A stretch of 6,406 nucleotides of DNA from Minisyncoccota bacterium (GTDB lineage: Bacteria > Patescibacteriota > Minisyncoccia > UBA6257 > HR35), in assembly GCA_938048445.1 (NCBI GenBank), contig CALIVE010000077.1, forward strand, positions 1 through 6,406, in the 5' to 3' direction. The translations under genes and the position numbers were made by a program. The notes beneath the pieces are model-generated. The model was not told where the DNA came from and did not search any database. It was given only the letters and a program-made list of their open reading frames with translations. Positions 1-5,775 of this stretch are shown piece by piece (position 1 is the first letter of the stretch; every line of letters begins with the position of its first letter).

Positions 1-6
1 GAAATT

Positions 7-1278
7 CTAATAGCTATGAAGTGAGAGTTCGGCGTCAATTTGTCTTAATGTTTCTAAGCCTACCGAGACAACAATTAAAATTGATGTTCCTCCAATACCA
101 GCAAAGTGCAATTTAGTAATGCTTTCAACAATATAGGGTAAAACAGCAATCAATCCTAAAAATAGTCCACCTGCTAAATTTATTTTATTGACTATATTAG
201 ATAAATAATTAGCTGTTTCCTTACCAGGCCTTATTCCAGGAATAAAAGCTCCTGATTTTTGTAGGTTCAAGGCCAATTCATTTGGCTCGAAGGTGATAGC
301 TGTATAAAAATAAGTAAAACCAAAAACTAAGACAAAATATAAAAAGCCAAAAATCAATCTTTGTTGATAAAAATTGTTAAAGTCTTCAGCCAATGTTTTG
401 AAAAAATCTATACCTGTGGCTGAAAGAAATTGAAAAAAGGTAGCTGGAAAGAGTAAAACAGAAATAGCGAAAATTATTGGAATAACACCAGCCTGATTGA
501 TTTTTACAGGTAAATAGCTACTAACTCCTCCATATAACTTAGTGCCTCTGACTCTTTTTGCAAAATTAAGAGGAATTCTCCTTTCTCCTTCATTGACAAC
601 CACTATACCCGCTAAAACAAAAATTGAAAGAAGAAGTAGTATTATATAAGAATCAATTTTATCTAAGGAAAAGTTAATAATTGCTTGTTGAATTACTTCT
701 GGGGCTCGGCTAATAATTCCTGAAAATATCAAAAGAGAAATTCCATTAGCTAATTTCTGTTCAGTTATAAGCTCACCTAACCACATTAAAAATATAGTTC
801 CTGCAGTAACGATAATAACATCCCTTAAAATATCAAAGATACTTAAAAAATGAAGGATACCTTGATATTCTAAAAATCTTAAAAATCCGAAAGCTTGAAG
901 AAAGGTTAGTGGAATAGTTAAAATTCTTGCATATTGGTTAAATTTTGCTCTTCCAACTTCACCTTCTTCATAATACAAAGCTTTCAATCGAGGATAAATC
1001 AAAGTTAAAAGTTGCAAAATTATGATTGCAGTAATATAGGGACCAAGACCTAAAAGAGCAATTGAAAAATTAGATAAAGTATTACCAGTAAAAATATTAA
1101 TTAAACCAAGAAATTGATTAGCTTCAAACAAAGATTTCAACCTTTCAAAATCAACTCCTGGTAAAGGAATATTAGCGGTAATACGGAAAATCACCAATAG
1201 AGCTAAAACAATTAAGACTCTTTTTCTCAAATCTTTGATTTTGAATAAACTAATAATTTTTTTAAAAAAATCTGTCAT
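7..1278 (-). CDS. secY: Protein translocase subunit SecY
   Basis: Central channel of the Sec translocon in the cytoplasmic membrane; with SecE (and SecG) it passes unfolded proteins driven by SecA or the ribosome. The 423-residue product shows about ten hydrophobic segments (near residues 19-35, 70-92, 115-137, 150-170, 177-198, 210-228, 262-285, 305-329, 367-385, 393-410). Family landmarks are a plug-like stretch after the first segment (about 55-70), ITEQKLANGISLLIF (171-185), GERRIPLNFAKRVRG (231-245), LPVKINQAGVIP (256-267) and PGIRPGKETANYL (347-359), whose Arg350 matches the functionally important E. coli Arg357. The ATG overlaps the rplO stop as ATGA, with GGA six bases upstream. The stop is TAG, the only one in the window. 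The C-terminus is short: after SVGLETLRQIDAEL it ends LSLHSY, without the usual cytosolic tail. Identity is certain; the next gene downstream is not visible. Confidence 0.98.
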   Translation of the reverse strand: MTDFFKKIISLFKIKDLRKRVLIVLALLVIFRITANIPLPGVDFERLKSLFEANQFLGLINIFTGNTLSNFSIALLGLGPYITAIIILQLLTLIYPRLKALYYEEGEVGRAKFNQYARILTIPLTFLQAFGFLRFLEYQGILHFLSIFDILRDVIIVTAGTIFLMWLGELITEQKLANGISLLIFSGIISRAPEVIQQAIINFSLDKIDSYIILLLLSIFVLAGIVVVNEGERRIPLNFAKRVRGTKLYGGVSSYLPVKINQAGVIPIIFAISVLLFPATFFQFLSATGIDFFKTLAEDFNNFYQQRLIFGFLYFVLVFGFTYFYTAITFEPNELALNLQKSGAFIPGIRPGKETANYLSNIVNKINLAGGLFLGLIAVLPYIVESITKLHFAGIGGTSILIVVSVGLETLRQIDAELSLHSY

Positions 1279-1706
1279 CTTATTTCCGAACCAGAATTTA
1301 ATATTTTTTCTTTTGCTTTGTTGCTAAATAAAAGTTCTGATGAAAAAATTAATTTTTTTGTCAATTCCCCATCACCCAAAATTTTTACTTTTGGCTTTTT
1401 ATCAGATTTTTTAATTTTTAAAATTTTATTTTCCACCAAACTTTGAATATTAACTAAATCCCCTTCGTTAAATTTTTCATTAATTTTTGAAAGATTAACA
1501 ATATAATCTATTTTTGATTTTGATTTGAAATCTTTTCCTCGAAGTTGTGGTATTTTTAAAATTACATCTCTTAAGGCGGGCCTAATTTTTCTTCCAGCTC
1601 TTGCCTTTTGTCCTTTCATACCTCGACCACTATAATTCCCTCTTTTGCCACCTCTTCCAATTCTTTTCTTCTTTTTTAATCTAAATTTTATTTCATTGAT
1701 TAACAT
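1275..1706 (-). CDS. rplO: 50S ribosomal protein L15
   Basis: Late-assembling large-subunit protein whose long basic N-terminal arm reaches into 23S rRNA. The 143-residue product has the glycine- and arginine-rich arm (IGRGGKRGNYSGRGMKGQKA, 16-35) and the C-terminal signature LGDGELTKKL (110-119). The segment after the arm reads IRPALRDVILKIPQLRG (41-57), where most bacteria have a GFEGGQMPL-like stretch; I recall similar versions in Candidate Phyla Radiation L15, but this cannot be checked here. The ATG lies 14 nt inside the end of rpsE, preceded by the purine-rich run AGAGAGAAAGGAA. The arm starts at the normal distance from this Met, which supports the start. It ends in TGA overlapping secY. 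In most bacteria rpmD (L30) sits directly upstream; here it is missing. Confidence 0.96.
   Translation of the reverse strand: MLINEIKFRLKKKKRIGRGGKRGNYSGRGMKGQKARAGRKIRPALRDVILKIPQLRGKDFKSKSKIDYIVNLSKINEKFNEGDLVNIQSLVENKILKIKKSDKKPKVKILGDGELTKKLIFSSELLFSNKAKEKILNSGSEIR
1284..1287 (-). promoter_or_regulatory. Shine-Dalgarno of secY
   Basis: GGAA in the last codons of rplO, with the GGA core six bases before the secY ATG at 1278. It supports that ATG, which also overlaps the rplO stop as ATGA. Confidence 0.55.
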
Positions 1707-2172
1707 TTCCTTTCTCTCTTATTTTAATATATTTCGATAATTTTTTTAAAGCTTCTACTGCACTTAAAGCATTTGTTAAAGGATTTTTTGTAGCACCTAA
1801 AATTTTAGCAACAGCATTTTCAATTCCAGAAAGTTCTAAAACAAGCCTAACCGTTCCGCCAGCAATTACTCCTCTACCTTGTTTAGCTGGTTTTATAAGA
1901 ACCTTAGCACTACTAACTTTTCCCTCTACTTGGCACGGAATTGTTCCTTCTTTAATCGGAACTTCAATCGAATTTTTAATTGCTGAATTCAAAGCTTTAT
2001 TTACTGCTTCAGAAACATCAATACCTTTCTCTATACCTATTCCAACTTTCCCTTTTCTATTTCCAGCAATAACAACTGCTCTTATTTTAAATCTTTTTCC
2101 TCCTCTGGTTACCCTTGCTACTCTTTTGACTTCTACGACTCTATATTCCCAGCCTGTTTTTTTATCAATCAT
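1693..2172 (-). CDS. rpsE: 30S ribosomal protein S5
   Basis: Small-subunit protein near the mRNA entry channel and helix 34, important for decoding accuracy; its N-terminal loop is the site of spectinomycin-resistance changes in E. coli. The 159-residue product has the N-terminal double-stranded-RNA-binding-like domain (about 8-72, with RVARVTRGGKRFKIRAVVIA at 17-36) and the C-terminal S5 domain (about 83-150, with GVIAGGTVRLVLELSGI at 101-117). The usual GDGNG turn is GNRKG (37-41), and the SNNP-like motif is ATKNP (127-131). The ATG follows the rplR stop by 3 nt in a TTTTAAAAAATG context with only a weak GAG upstream. The gene stops with TGA 14 nt inside rplO, leaving no room for rpmD. Confidence 0.97.
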   Translation of the reverse strand: MIDKKTGWEYRVVEVKRVARVTRGGKRFKIRAVVIAGNRKGKVGIGIEKGIDVSEAVNKALNSAIKNSIEVPIKEGTIPCQVEGKVSSAKVLIKPAKQGRGVIAGGTVRLVLELSGIENAVAKILGATKNPLTNALSAVEALKKLSKYIKIREKGNVNQ

Positions 2173-2175
2173 TTT

Positions 2176-2535
2176 TTAAAACTCTAAACCGTTATTTCTT
2201 GCTGCTTCAGCTAATAATTTTACCCGACCCTTATAAGCAAAACCTCCTCTATCAAAAACAATTTTTTTTATTCCCTTCTCCAAAGCTCTTTTAGCAATTA
2301 ATTCGCCAACTCTTTGGGCTTTTTCTTTACCAGTAAGTTTTTCATTCCTTAATTCTAATGATGAAGCACTTACTAAAGTATGACCTATTTCATCATTAAT
2401 TATCTGAGCATAGACATGTTGATTAGAAACAAAAACAGAAAGCCGAGGTCTTTCAGCAGTTCCATAAATTTTAGCTCGGATTCGTCTATGTCTTCTTATT
2501 CTTCTATCTTGTTTTGTTAAATTCTTTTTCCTCAT
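2176..2535 (-). CDS. rplR: 50S ribosomal protein L18
   Basis: Binds 5S rRNA with L5 to form the central protuberance of the large subunit. The 119-residue product is of typical length. It has a very basic N-terminus (residues 8-24, including [16 protein letters not shown]), the [20 protein letters not shown] stretch (29-48) and the C-terminal signature [20 protein letters not shown] (93-112), ending NNGLEF. The ATG overlaps the rplF stop as ATGA, with AGGA only two bases before it. A run of eight A residues in the coding strand (plus-strand 2262-2269) lies in the GIKKIVF part; the frame is intact across it. Confidence 0.98.
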   Translation of the reverse strand: MRKKNLTKQDRRIRRHRRIRAKIYGTAERPRLSVFVSNQHVYAQIINDEIGHTLVSASSLELRNEKLTGKEKAQRVGELIAKRALEKGIKKIVFDRGGFAYKGRVKLLAEAARNNGLEF

Positions 2536-3086
2536 TTTCCTATTGATTTTTTAATTGGTTTAGGCTTTACAAATTCATCTTGATATCTAAACCCTTTTAA
2601 CTTATAAGAATCTCTTGGCTTTAAACTCCTAATCTGACTTGCGAATTGACCAACCTTTTCTTTATCTATTCCTATGCAAGTTATTAGAAAACCTTCTTTT
2701 GTCTTTTCGATCACCACATCAATACCCTCTGGAATTTCTATTTTAACTGGGTGAGAATATCCTAATTTAAAAGCTAATTCTTTTTCTCCTATTTTTTCAG
2801 CTGTATAACCTAAGCCTTCTAATATCAAGCTAACCTTAAAACCTTCTTTAACTCCAATAATTTTATTGTTCAGTAAAGTTCGCATTGTCCCCCATAAAGC
2901 TTTTGTTTTTTTATCAAGTTTTTTGGGTATAACTTTTAAAATATTGTCTTCTTTTTCAATCTTAAAATTTTCGTCAACTTTAAATTCAAACTCACCTTTT
3001 GGTCCTTTAATTTTTACTAAATTACTATCAATTTCTATCTCTACTCCTTCAGGGATTATTATTTGTTTTTTACCTATTTTGGACAT
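2532..3086 (-). CDS. rplF: 50S ribosomal protein L6
   Basis: Large-subunit protein near the sarcin-ricin loop and the elongation-factor binding site. The 184-residue product begins [16 protein letters not shown], has KGPKGEF (27-33), [14 protein letters not shown] (61-74) and [14 protein letters not shown] (109-122), and two L6 alpha-beta repeats (roughly 10-82 and 90-165). The C-terminal signature is unusual: the common PPEPYKGKGIRY is [12 protein letters not shown] here (157-168), keeping Tyr161, Lys162, Lys164, Gly165, Arg167 and Tyr168 but losing the PEP and one Gly. A lysine/proline-rich tail follows. The ATG is one base after the rpsH stop (TAA A ATG). The gene ends in TGA overlapping rplR. 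The assignment is secure despite the altered motif. Confidence 0.97.
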   Translation of the reverse strand: MSKIGKKQIIIPEGVEIEIDSNLVKIKGPKGEFEFKVDENFKIEKEDNILKVIPKKLDKKTKALWGTMRTLLNNKIIGVKEGFKVSLILEGLGYTAEKIGEKELAFKLGYSHPVKIEIPEGIDVVIEKTKEGFLITCIGIDKEKVGQFASQIRSLKPRDSYKLKGFRYQDEFVKPKPIKKSIGK

Positions 3087-3087
3087 T

Positions 3088-3486
3088 TTAAATTACTTCG
3101 CAGATAACTTCGCCACCTAATTTGCGTTTTTTTGCTTCTGAATCAAGCATTAACCCTCTTGAAGTAGAAATTATTCTAAATCCAAAGCCTTGTCTTACTG
3201 GTTTCATATCTCGATAACCCATATAAACTCGTCTTCCTGGCTTAGAGACTCTTTTAATATCTTCATAAGGTGGTTCACCATCAATATAATTTAAGTAAAC
3301 AACTAAAAATTTCTTAACCTCATCAAGGGTTTTCAATTTAAAGCTTTTTACAATTCCTTTTTCTTGAAAAATTTTCAAAATACCAACCTTAATCTTTGAA
3401 TAAGGAACTTCAATCTTTTCTTTCTTAACCTTCCAGGCATTCTTTATTCTGGCAAATAAATCTGCTATTGGATCAGTTGTAATCAT
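3088..3486 (-). CDS. rpsH: 30S ribosomal protein S8
   Basis: Primary binder of 16S rRNA in the central domain and needed early in 30S assembly; in E. coli S8 also represses spc translation by binding mRNA around the rplX-rplE junction. The 132-residue product begins TTDPIADLFARIKNAW, contains SKPGRRVY (81-88), and ends with the S8 signature ISTSRGLMLDSEAKKRKLGG (106-125) followed by EVICEVI. Length and both domains are normal. It starts one base after the rpsN stop (TGG TAA A ATG) with no clear Shine-Dalgarno, so coupled translation from rpsN is likely. Confidence 0.98.
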   Translation of the reverse strand: MITTDPIADLFARIKNAWKVKKEKIEVPYSKIKVGILKIFQEKGIVKSFKLKTLDEVKKFLVVYLNYIDGEPPYEDIKRVSKPGRRVYMGYRDMKPVRQGFGFRIISTSRGLMLDSEAKKRKLGGEVICEVI

Positions 3487-3487
3487 T

Positions 3488-3673
3488 TTACCAAGAGGCT
3501 TTTTTAATTCCAGGAATTTCGCCCTTATGAGCTAATTCGCGAAAGCAAATTCTGCACAATCCAAAATCTCTCATATATCCTCGAGCTCTTCCACAACGAA
3601 AGCAAAAATTTACTTTTCTTGTCGGATACTTAGGATTTTTCTTCCACCTTTCTTTCTGTCCTTTACTTGGCAT
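3488..3673 (-). CDS. rpsN: 30S ribosomal protein S14, zinc-binding short form (S14 type Z)
   Basis: Late-assembling protein of the 30S head, next to S3 and S10. At 61 residues this is the short zinc-ribbon form rather than the roughly 100-residue zinc-free form. The four ligands are Cys24, Cys27, Cys40 and Cys43 (CFRC-12-CRIC). The C-terminus [13 protein letters not shown] is the classical S14 end. It lies between rplE and rpsH as expected for the spc order. The ATG is 3 nt after the rplE stop in an AAAGATTTAAAATATG context with only a weak Shine-Dalgarno-like AAAG. Confidence 0.98.
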   Translation of the reverse strand: MPSKGQKERWKKNPKYPTRKVNFCFRCGRARGYMRDFGLCRICFRELAHKGEIPGIKKASW

Positions 3674-3676
3674 ATT

Positions 3677-4222
3677 TTAAATCTTTATCGGAAATCCCAA
3701 TTTTGACCATAATTTAATATTTTCTTCCTTTTTCTTTGAAGAACTTACTAAAGTAATTTGAATTCCAAAATTATAACGCACTTTATCAGAAACTGCTTCA
3801 GGAAAAACATTGACATCCCTTAAACCTATATTTAAATTTCCCCTATTATCTAACAAGTTTTTAGTAATTCCTTTAAAATCTCTTGAACGAGGAAGAACAT
3901 AACAAACTAATCTTTCAATAAAATCTAATAACCTAATACCTCTTAAATTGACCATAACTGCTACGGGCATTTTTTTTCTTAATTTAAAGCCAGAAACAGA
4001 TTTTTTTGCAGTAACTATTTTAGGTTTTTGGCCAGTTACCATACTTAAAACATAAAGAGCGTCTTCAATAATTTTGTCTTTATTTTCAGGATTAGAAGTT
4101 ATAAGTTTTCCAATACCAATATGGGCAATTCCTCTTATTGGTCTTGGAACAGCTAAAAGATTTTCTTTCCCCAATTCTTCCTTTAATTCTTGTTGAATTT
4201 TTTTAAATTCTTCTCTAAGCAT
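3677..4222 (-). CDS. rplE: 50S ribosomal protein L5
   Basis: 5S rRNA-binding protein of the central protuberance that also contacts P-site tRNA and the 30S head. The 181-residue product has VPRPIRGIAHIGIGKL (25-40), the tRNA-facing loop TGQKPKIVTAKKSVSGFKLR (63-82), MVNLRGIRLLDFIERL (90-105) and PRSRDFKGI (111-119), then NRGNLNIGL (126-134) and VFPEA (139-143). The C-terminal extension SKKKEENIKLWSKLGFPIKI is the usual helix. The ATG is preceded by an all-A/T 11-nt spacer with no Shine-Dalgarno in range. An internal TTG with AAAGGAAG upstream (the Leu of EELGKEN) is an alternative, but it would remove part of the normal N-terminal helix, so the ATG is preferred. One eight-A run (plus-strand 3970-3977) is read through in frame. 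Confidence 0.98.
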   Translation of the reverse strand: MLREEFKKIQQELKEELGKENLLAVPRPIRGIAHIGIGKLITSNPENKDKIIEDALYVLSMVTGQKPKIVTAKKSVSGFKLRKKMPVAVMVNLRGIRLLDFIERLVCYVLPRSRDFKGITKNLLDNRGNLNIGLRDVNVFPEAVSDKVRYNFGIQITLVSSSKKKEENIKLWSKLGFPIKI

Positions 4223-4233
4223 TTTTTAAAAAA
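4223..4233 (-). other. A/T-only rplX-rplE spacer without a Shine-Dalgarno
   Basis: The only intergenic gap over 3 nt. On the coding strand it reads TTTTTTAAAAA directly before the rplE ATG. The nearest Shine-Dalgarno-like AAAGGAAG is about 20 nt or more upstream inside rplX, too far to act normally. In E. coli the S8 repressor site overlaps this junction; no comparable stem can be drawn here. Confidence 0.5.
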
Positions 4234-4542
4234 TTAATTAAAACTTCCTTTACATTTTTTGCAAAATCTTCTTTTTTCATCATTAATAAATGTATAACCA
4301 ACTCTTGTTGGTTGTTTACATAAAGGACAAATCAATTTAACCTTACTTACATCCAGTGGAGCCGAGATTTCAATTATTCTTCCTTTTTCTCCTGCTCTTT
4401 TTGGTTTAACATGTTTCTTAACTAAATTTAAACCTTCAACAATGATTCTATTTTCTTTTGGTAAAGCCTTAACAACTTTTCCCTGCTTGCCTCTATCTTT
4501 TCCTCTAATTATTAAAACTGTATCTCCCTTTTTTATCTTCAT
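4234..4542 (-). CDS. rplX: 50S ribosomal protein L24, with C-terminal zinc ribbon
   Basis: Assembly initiator of the large subunit, binding 23S rRNA near the 5' end and close to the peptide tunnel exit. The 102-residue product has the KOW motif (about 5-32: KGDTVLIIRGKDRGKQGKVV), then EGLNLVKKHVKP (36-47). The C-terminal part carries two cysteine pairs, Cys72/Cys75 (CPLC) and Cys94/Cys97 (CKKC), around PTRVGYTF; this is the ribbon form seen in many bacterial L24 proteins and probably binds zinc. The ATG follows the rplN stop by one base, with GAGGAA 11-12 nt upstream. The gene ends in TAA followed by an 11-nt A/T spacer before rplE, the widest gap in the window. Confidence 0.98.
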   Translation of the reverse strand: MKIKKGDTVLIIRGKDRGKQGKVVKALPKENRIIVEGLNLVKKHVKPKRAGEKGRIIEISAPLDVSKVKLICPLCKQPTRVGYTFINDEKRRFCKKCKGSFN

Positions 4543-4543
4543 T

Positions 4544-4912
4544 TTAAACTAATTCCTCAGCTAAATTAGCGATTTTATCAAAACCTTTTTCCTTAATTTC
4601 TCTTGGTATTGGACCAATAATTCTATTACCTAAAGGTTCTTTTTCTCCTCTTAAAAGGACAACAGCATTCTCTTCAAATCTTATCCATGTTCCATCTTTT
4701 CTTAAAAAAGGCTTTTTTTGTCTAACAACAACCCCTCTAACAACTTGACCTTTCTCAACTTGTTTGCCAGGTTCAGCTTCTTTTACTGAACAAACAACAA
4801 TATCACCAATTTGAGCCCAATGTCTATTCCCTACCCCAACAAAACCTATACACATCAATTTTATGGCTCCGCTATTATCTGCTGCTTTTAAAATTGTTCG
4901 TGGCTGAATCAT
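4544..4912 (-). CDS. rplN: 50S ribosomal protein L14
   Basis: Large-subunit interface protein that forms an inter-subunit bridge with 16S rRNA and contacts L19; in other bacteria it is the docking site for the silencing factor RsfS. The 122-residue product is of standard length, starting [16 protein letters not shown], with SVKEAEPG (42-49), the L14 signature around [20 protein letters not shown] (66-85), and [20 protein letters not shown] (96-115). Its ATG overlaps the rpsQ stop as ATGA. It is the first gene of the classical spc operon, but no promoter gap separates it from rpsQ here, so it is probably co-transcribed with the S10 part. Confidence 0.98.
   Translation of the reverse strand: MIQPRTILKAADNSGAIKLMCIGFVGVGNRHWAQIGDIVVCSVKEAEPGKQVEKGQVVRGVVVRQKKPFLRKDGTWIRFEENAVVLLRGEKEPLGNRIIGPIPREIKEKGFDKIANLAEELV
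4553..4558 (-). promoter_or_regulatory. Possible Shine-Dalgarno of rplX
   Basis: GAGGAA sits near the end of rplN, with the GAGG core 12 nt from the rplX ATG at 4542. The spacing is longer than usual, so ribosome re-initiation from rplN (stop one base before the ATG) may matter more. Confidence 0.45.
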
Positions 4913-5154
4913 GTTTCTGCTTTTTCAATAATTTTAACTAATCTCCATCTTTTTAATTTTGAAAGTGGTCGTGTTTCTTCAATTAGAACTTTATCTCCAA
5001 CCTTTGCTTCGTTTTTTTCATCATGGACATAATATTTTGTTCGATGTTTAATATATTTTTTATATAAAGGATGTTTTCTTAAAGTTTCAGAAACAACAAC
5101 AATTGTCTTTTGCATTTTATCAGAAACTACTTTTCCGATTACTCTTCTTCTCAT
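4909..5154 (-). CDS. rpsQ: 30S ribosomal protein S17
   Basis: Primary 16S rRNA-binding protein of the 30S body with an OB fold. The 81-residue product has [15 protein letters not shown] (6-20), [19 protein letters not shown] (28-46), [20 protein letters not shown] (52-71) and LVKII, all typical of bacterial S17. The ATG overlaps the rpmC stop as ATGA and the TGA overlaps rplN the same way, so the gene is probably translationally coupled on both sides. No convincing Shine-Dalgarno precedes it. Confidence 0.97.
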   Translation of the reverse strand: MRRRVIGKVVSDKMQKTIVVVSETLRKHPLYKKYIKHRTKYYVHDEKNEAKVGDKVLIEETRPLSKLKRWRLVKIIEKAET

Positions 5155-5363
5155 TTTTCTTTGCTTTTTTCATTAATTTTTCTTTTTTCATTAATTACAG
5201 TTAATATTCTTGCAATATTTTTTCTTGTCATTTTTATAAGGTGTGTCTGTTTTAATTTACCCAAACTCTTATCAATCTGAAGATTAAAAAGTTTTTTCCT
5301 TTCTTCATCTAACAATTTAAAAAGTTCTGGTAAGGTTTTATTTCTCAATTCATTAGCTTTCAT
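5151..5363 (-). CDS. rpmC: 50S ribosomal protein L29
   Basis: Small helical protein at the tunnel exit of the large subunit, close to L23 and the binding sites of trigger factor and SRP. The chosen ATG at 5363 gives a 70-residue protein starting [14 protein letters not shown], the usual L29 beginning, followed by [10 protein letters not shown] (21-30), and [15 protein letters not shown] (47-61), then a lysine-rich tail. An in-frame TTG at 5375 would add four residues (MFLK) but has no family support. The true ATG lies 11 nt inside rplP. The TGA stop overlaps rpsQ. There is no strong Shine-Dalgarno; only AAAG directly before the ATG. Confidence 0.95.
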   Translation of the reverse strand: MKANELRNKTLPELFKLLDEERKKLFNLQIDKSLGKLKQTHLIKMTRKNIARILTVINEKRKINEKSKEK

Positions 5364-5772
5364 CTTTAAAAACAATTTTTGTCTTAATTGGTAATTTATA
5401 ACTTGCTGATTTTAATGCAGAAAATGCTAAATCTTTATCTTTGCTTTCAACTTCAAATAAAATTGTTCCTGGTCGCACTAAAGTTGCATAATGGTCAACA
5501 TCTCCTTTTCCTCCTCCCATTCTTACTCCTTCAGATTTTTTTGTCCTTGTTAAATGAGGAAATATTCTTAACCACATTCTTCCTTTTTTGCCTAAAATTC
5601 TTTTAATTTCTTTAATACAAGCTTCAATCTGGGTATGTTTCAAATAAGATGTTTCTAAGCTCTTTAATCCAGCATTACCAAAATTTAAATCAATTCCTTT
5701 AAGAGTAATCTTTCTATTTAATGACTTACCTTTCATCCATTTTCGATGTTTTAATTTTCTTGGTTGTAACAT
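5353..5772 (-). CDS. rplP: 50S ribosomal protein L16
   Basis: Large-subunit protein that helps build the A-site and peptidyl-transferase surroundings. The 139-residue product begins MLQPRKLKHRKWMKG, with FGNAGLKSLE (31-40), QIEACIKEIKR (48-58), the central RMWLRIFPHLTRTKKS (65-80), VRMGGGKGDVDHYATLVRPG (83-102), and the C-terminal YKLPIKTKIV (125-134). Arg84 aligns with the E. coli L16 arginine that is hydroxylated by a dedicated oxygenase. Length is normal. The ATG is 3 nt after the rpsC stop, with a good GAGGT Shine-Dalgarno in the end of rpsC. The 3' end overlaps rpmC by 11 nt. Confidence 0.98.
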   Translation of the reverse strand: MLQPRKLKHRKWMKGKSLNRKITLKGIDLNFGNAGLKSLETSYLKHTQIEACIKEIKRILGKKGRMWLRIFPHLTRTKKSEGVRMGGGKGDVDHYATLVRPGTILFEVESKDKDLAFSALKSASYKLPIKTKIVFKDES

Positions 5773-5775
5773 TTT

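Noticed and set aside
1..6. Possible terminator or downstream gene start after secY
   Set aside because: Only six bases follow the stop, too few to judge.
2262..2269. Run of eight A residues (coding strand) in rplR, and a similar run at 3970-3977 in rplE, as programmed slippage sites
   Set aside because: Both frames are intact and give full-length conserved proteins on both sides; such runs are expected in lysine-rich, low-GC genes.
2866..3120. Plus-strand open frame of 84 codons
   Set aside because: It lies antisense to rplF and the end of rpsH, has a composition expected from the reverse of A-rich genes, and has no recognisable motif or start signal.
4222..4233. Perfect palindrome TTTTTTAAAAAA between rplX and rplE, as a possible terminator or operator
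   Set aside because: It has no loop and no GC stem, and it lies inside an operon that must be read through; it is explained by A/T richness.
5388..5606. Plus-strand open frame of 72 codons rich in Leu and Phe
   Set aside because: It is antisense to rplP; the hydrophobic look comes from reverse-complemented Lys/Glu codons, not from a membrane protein.
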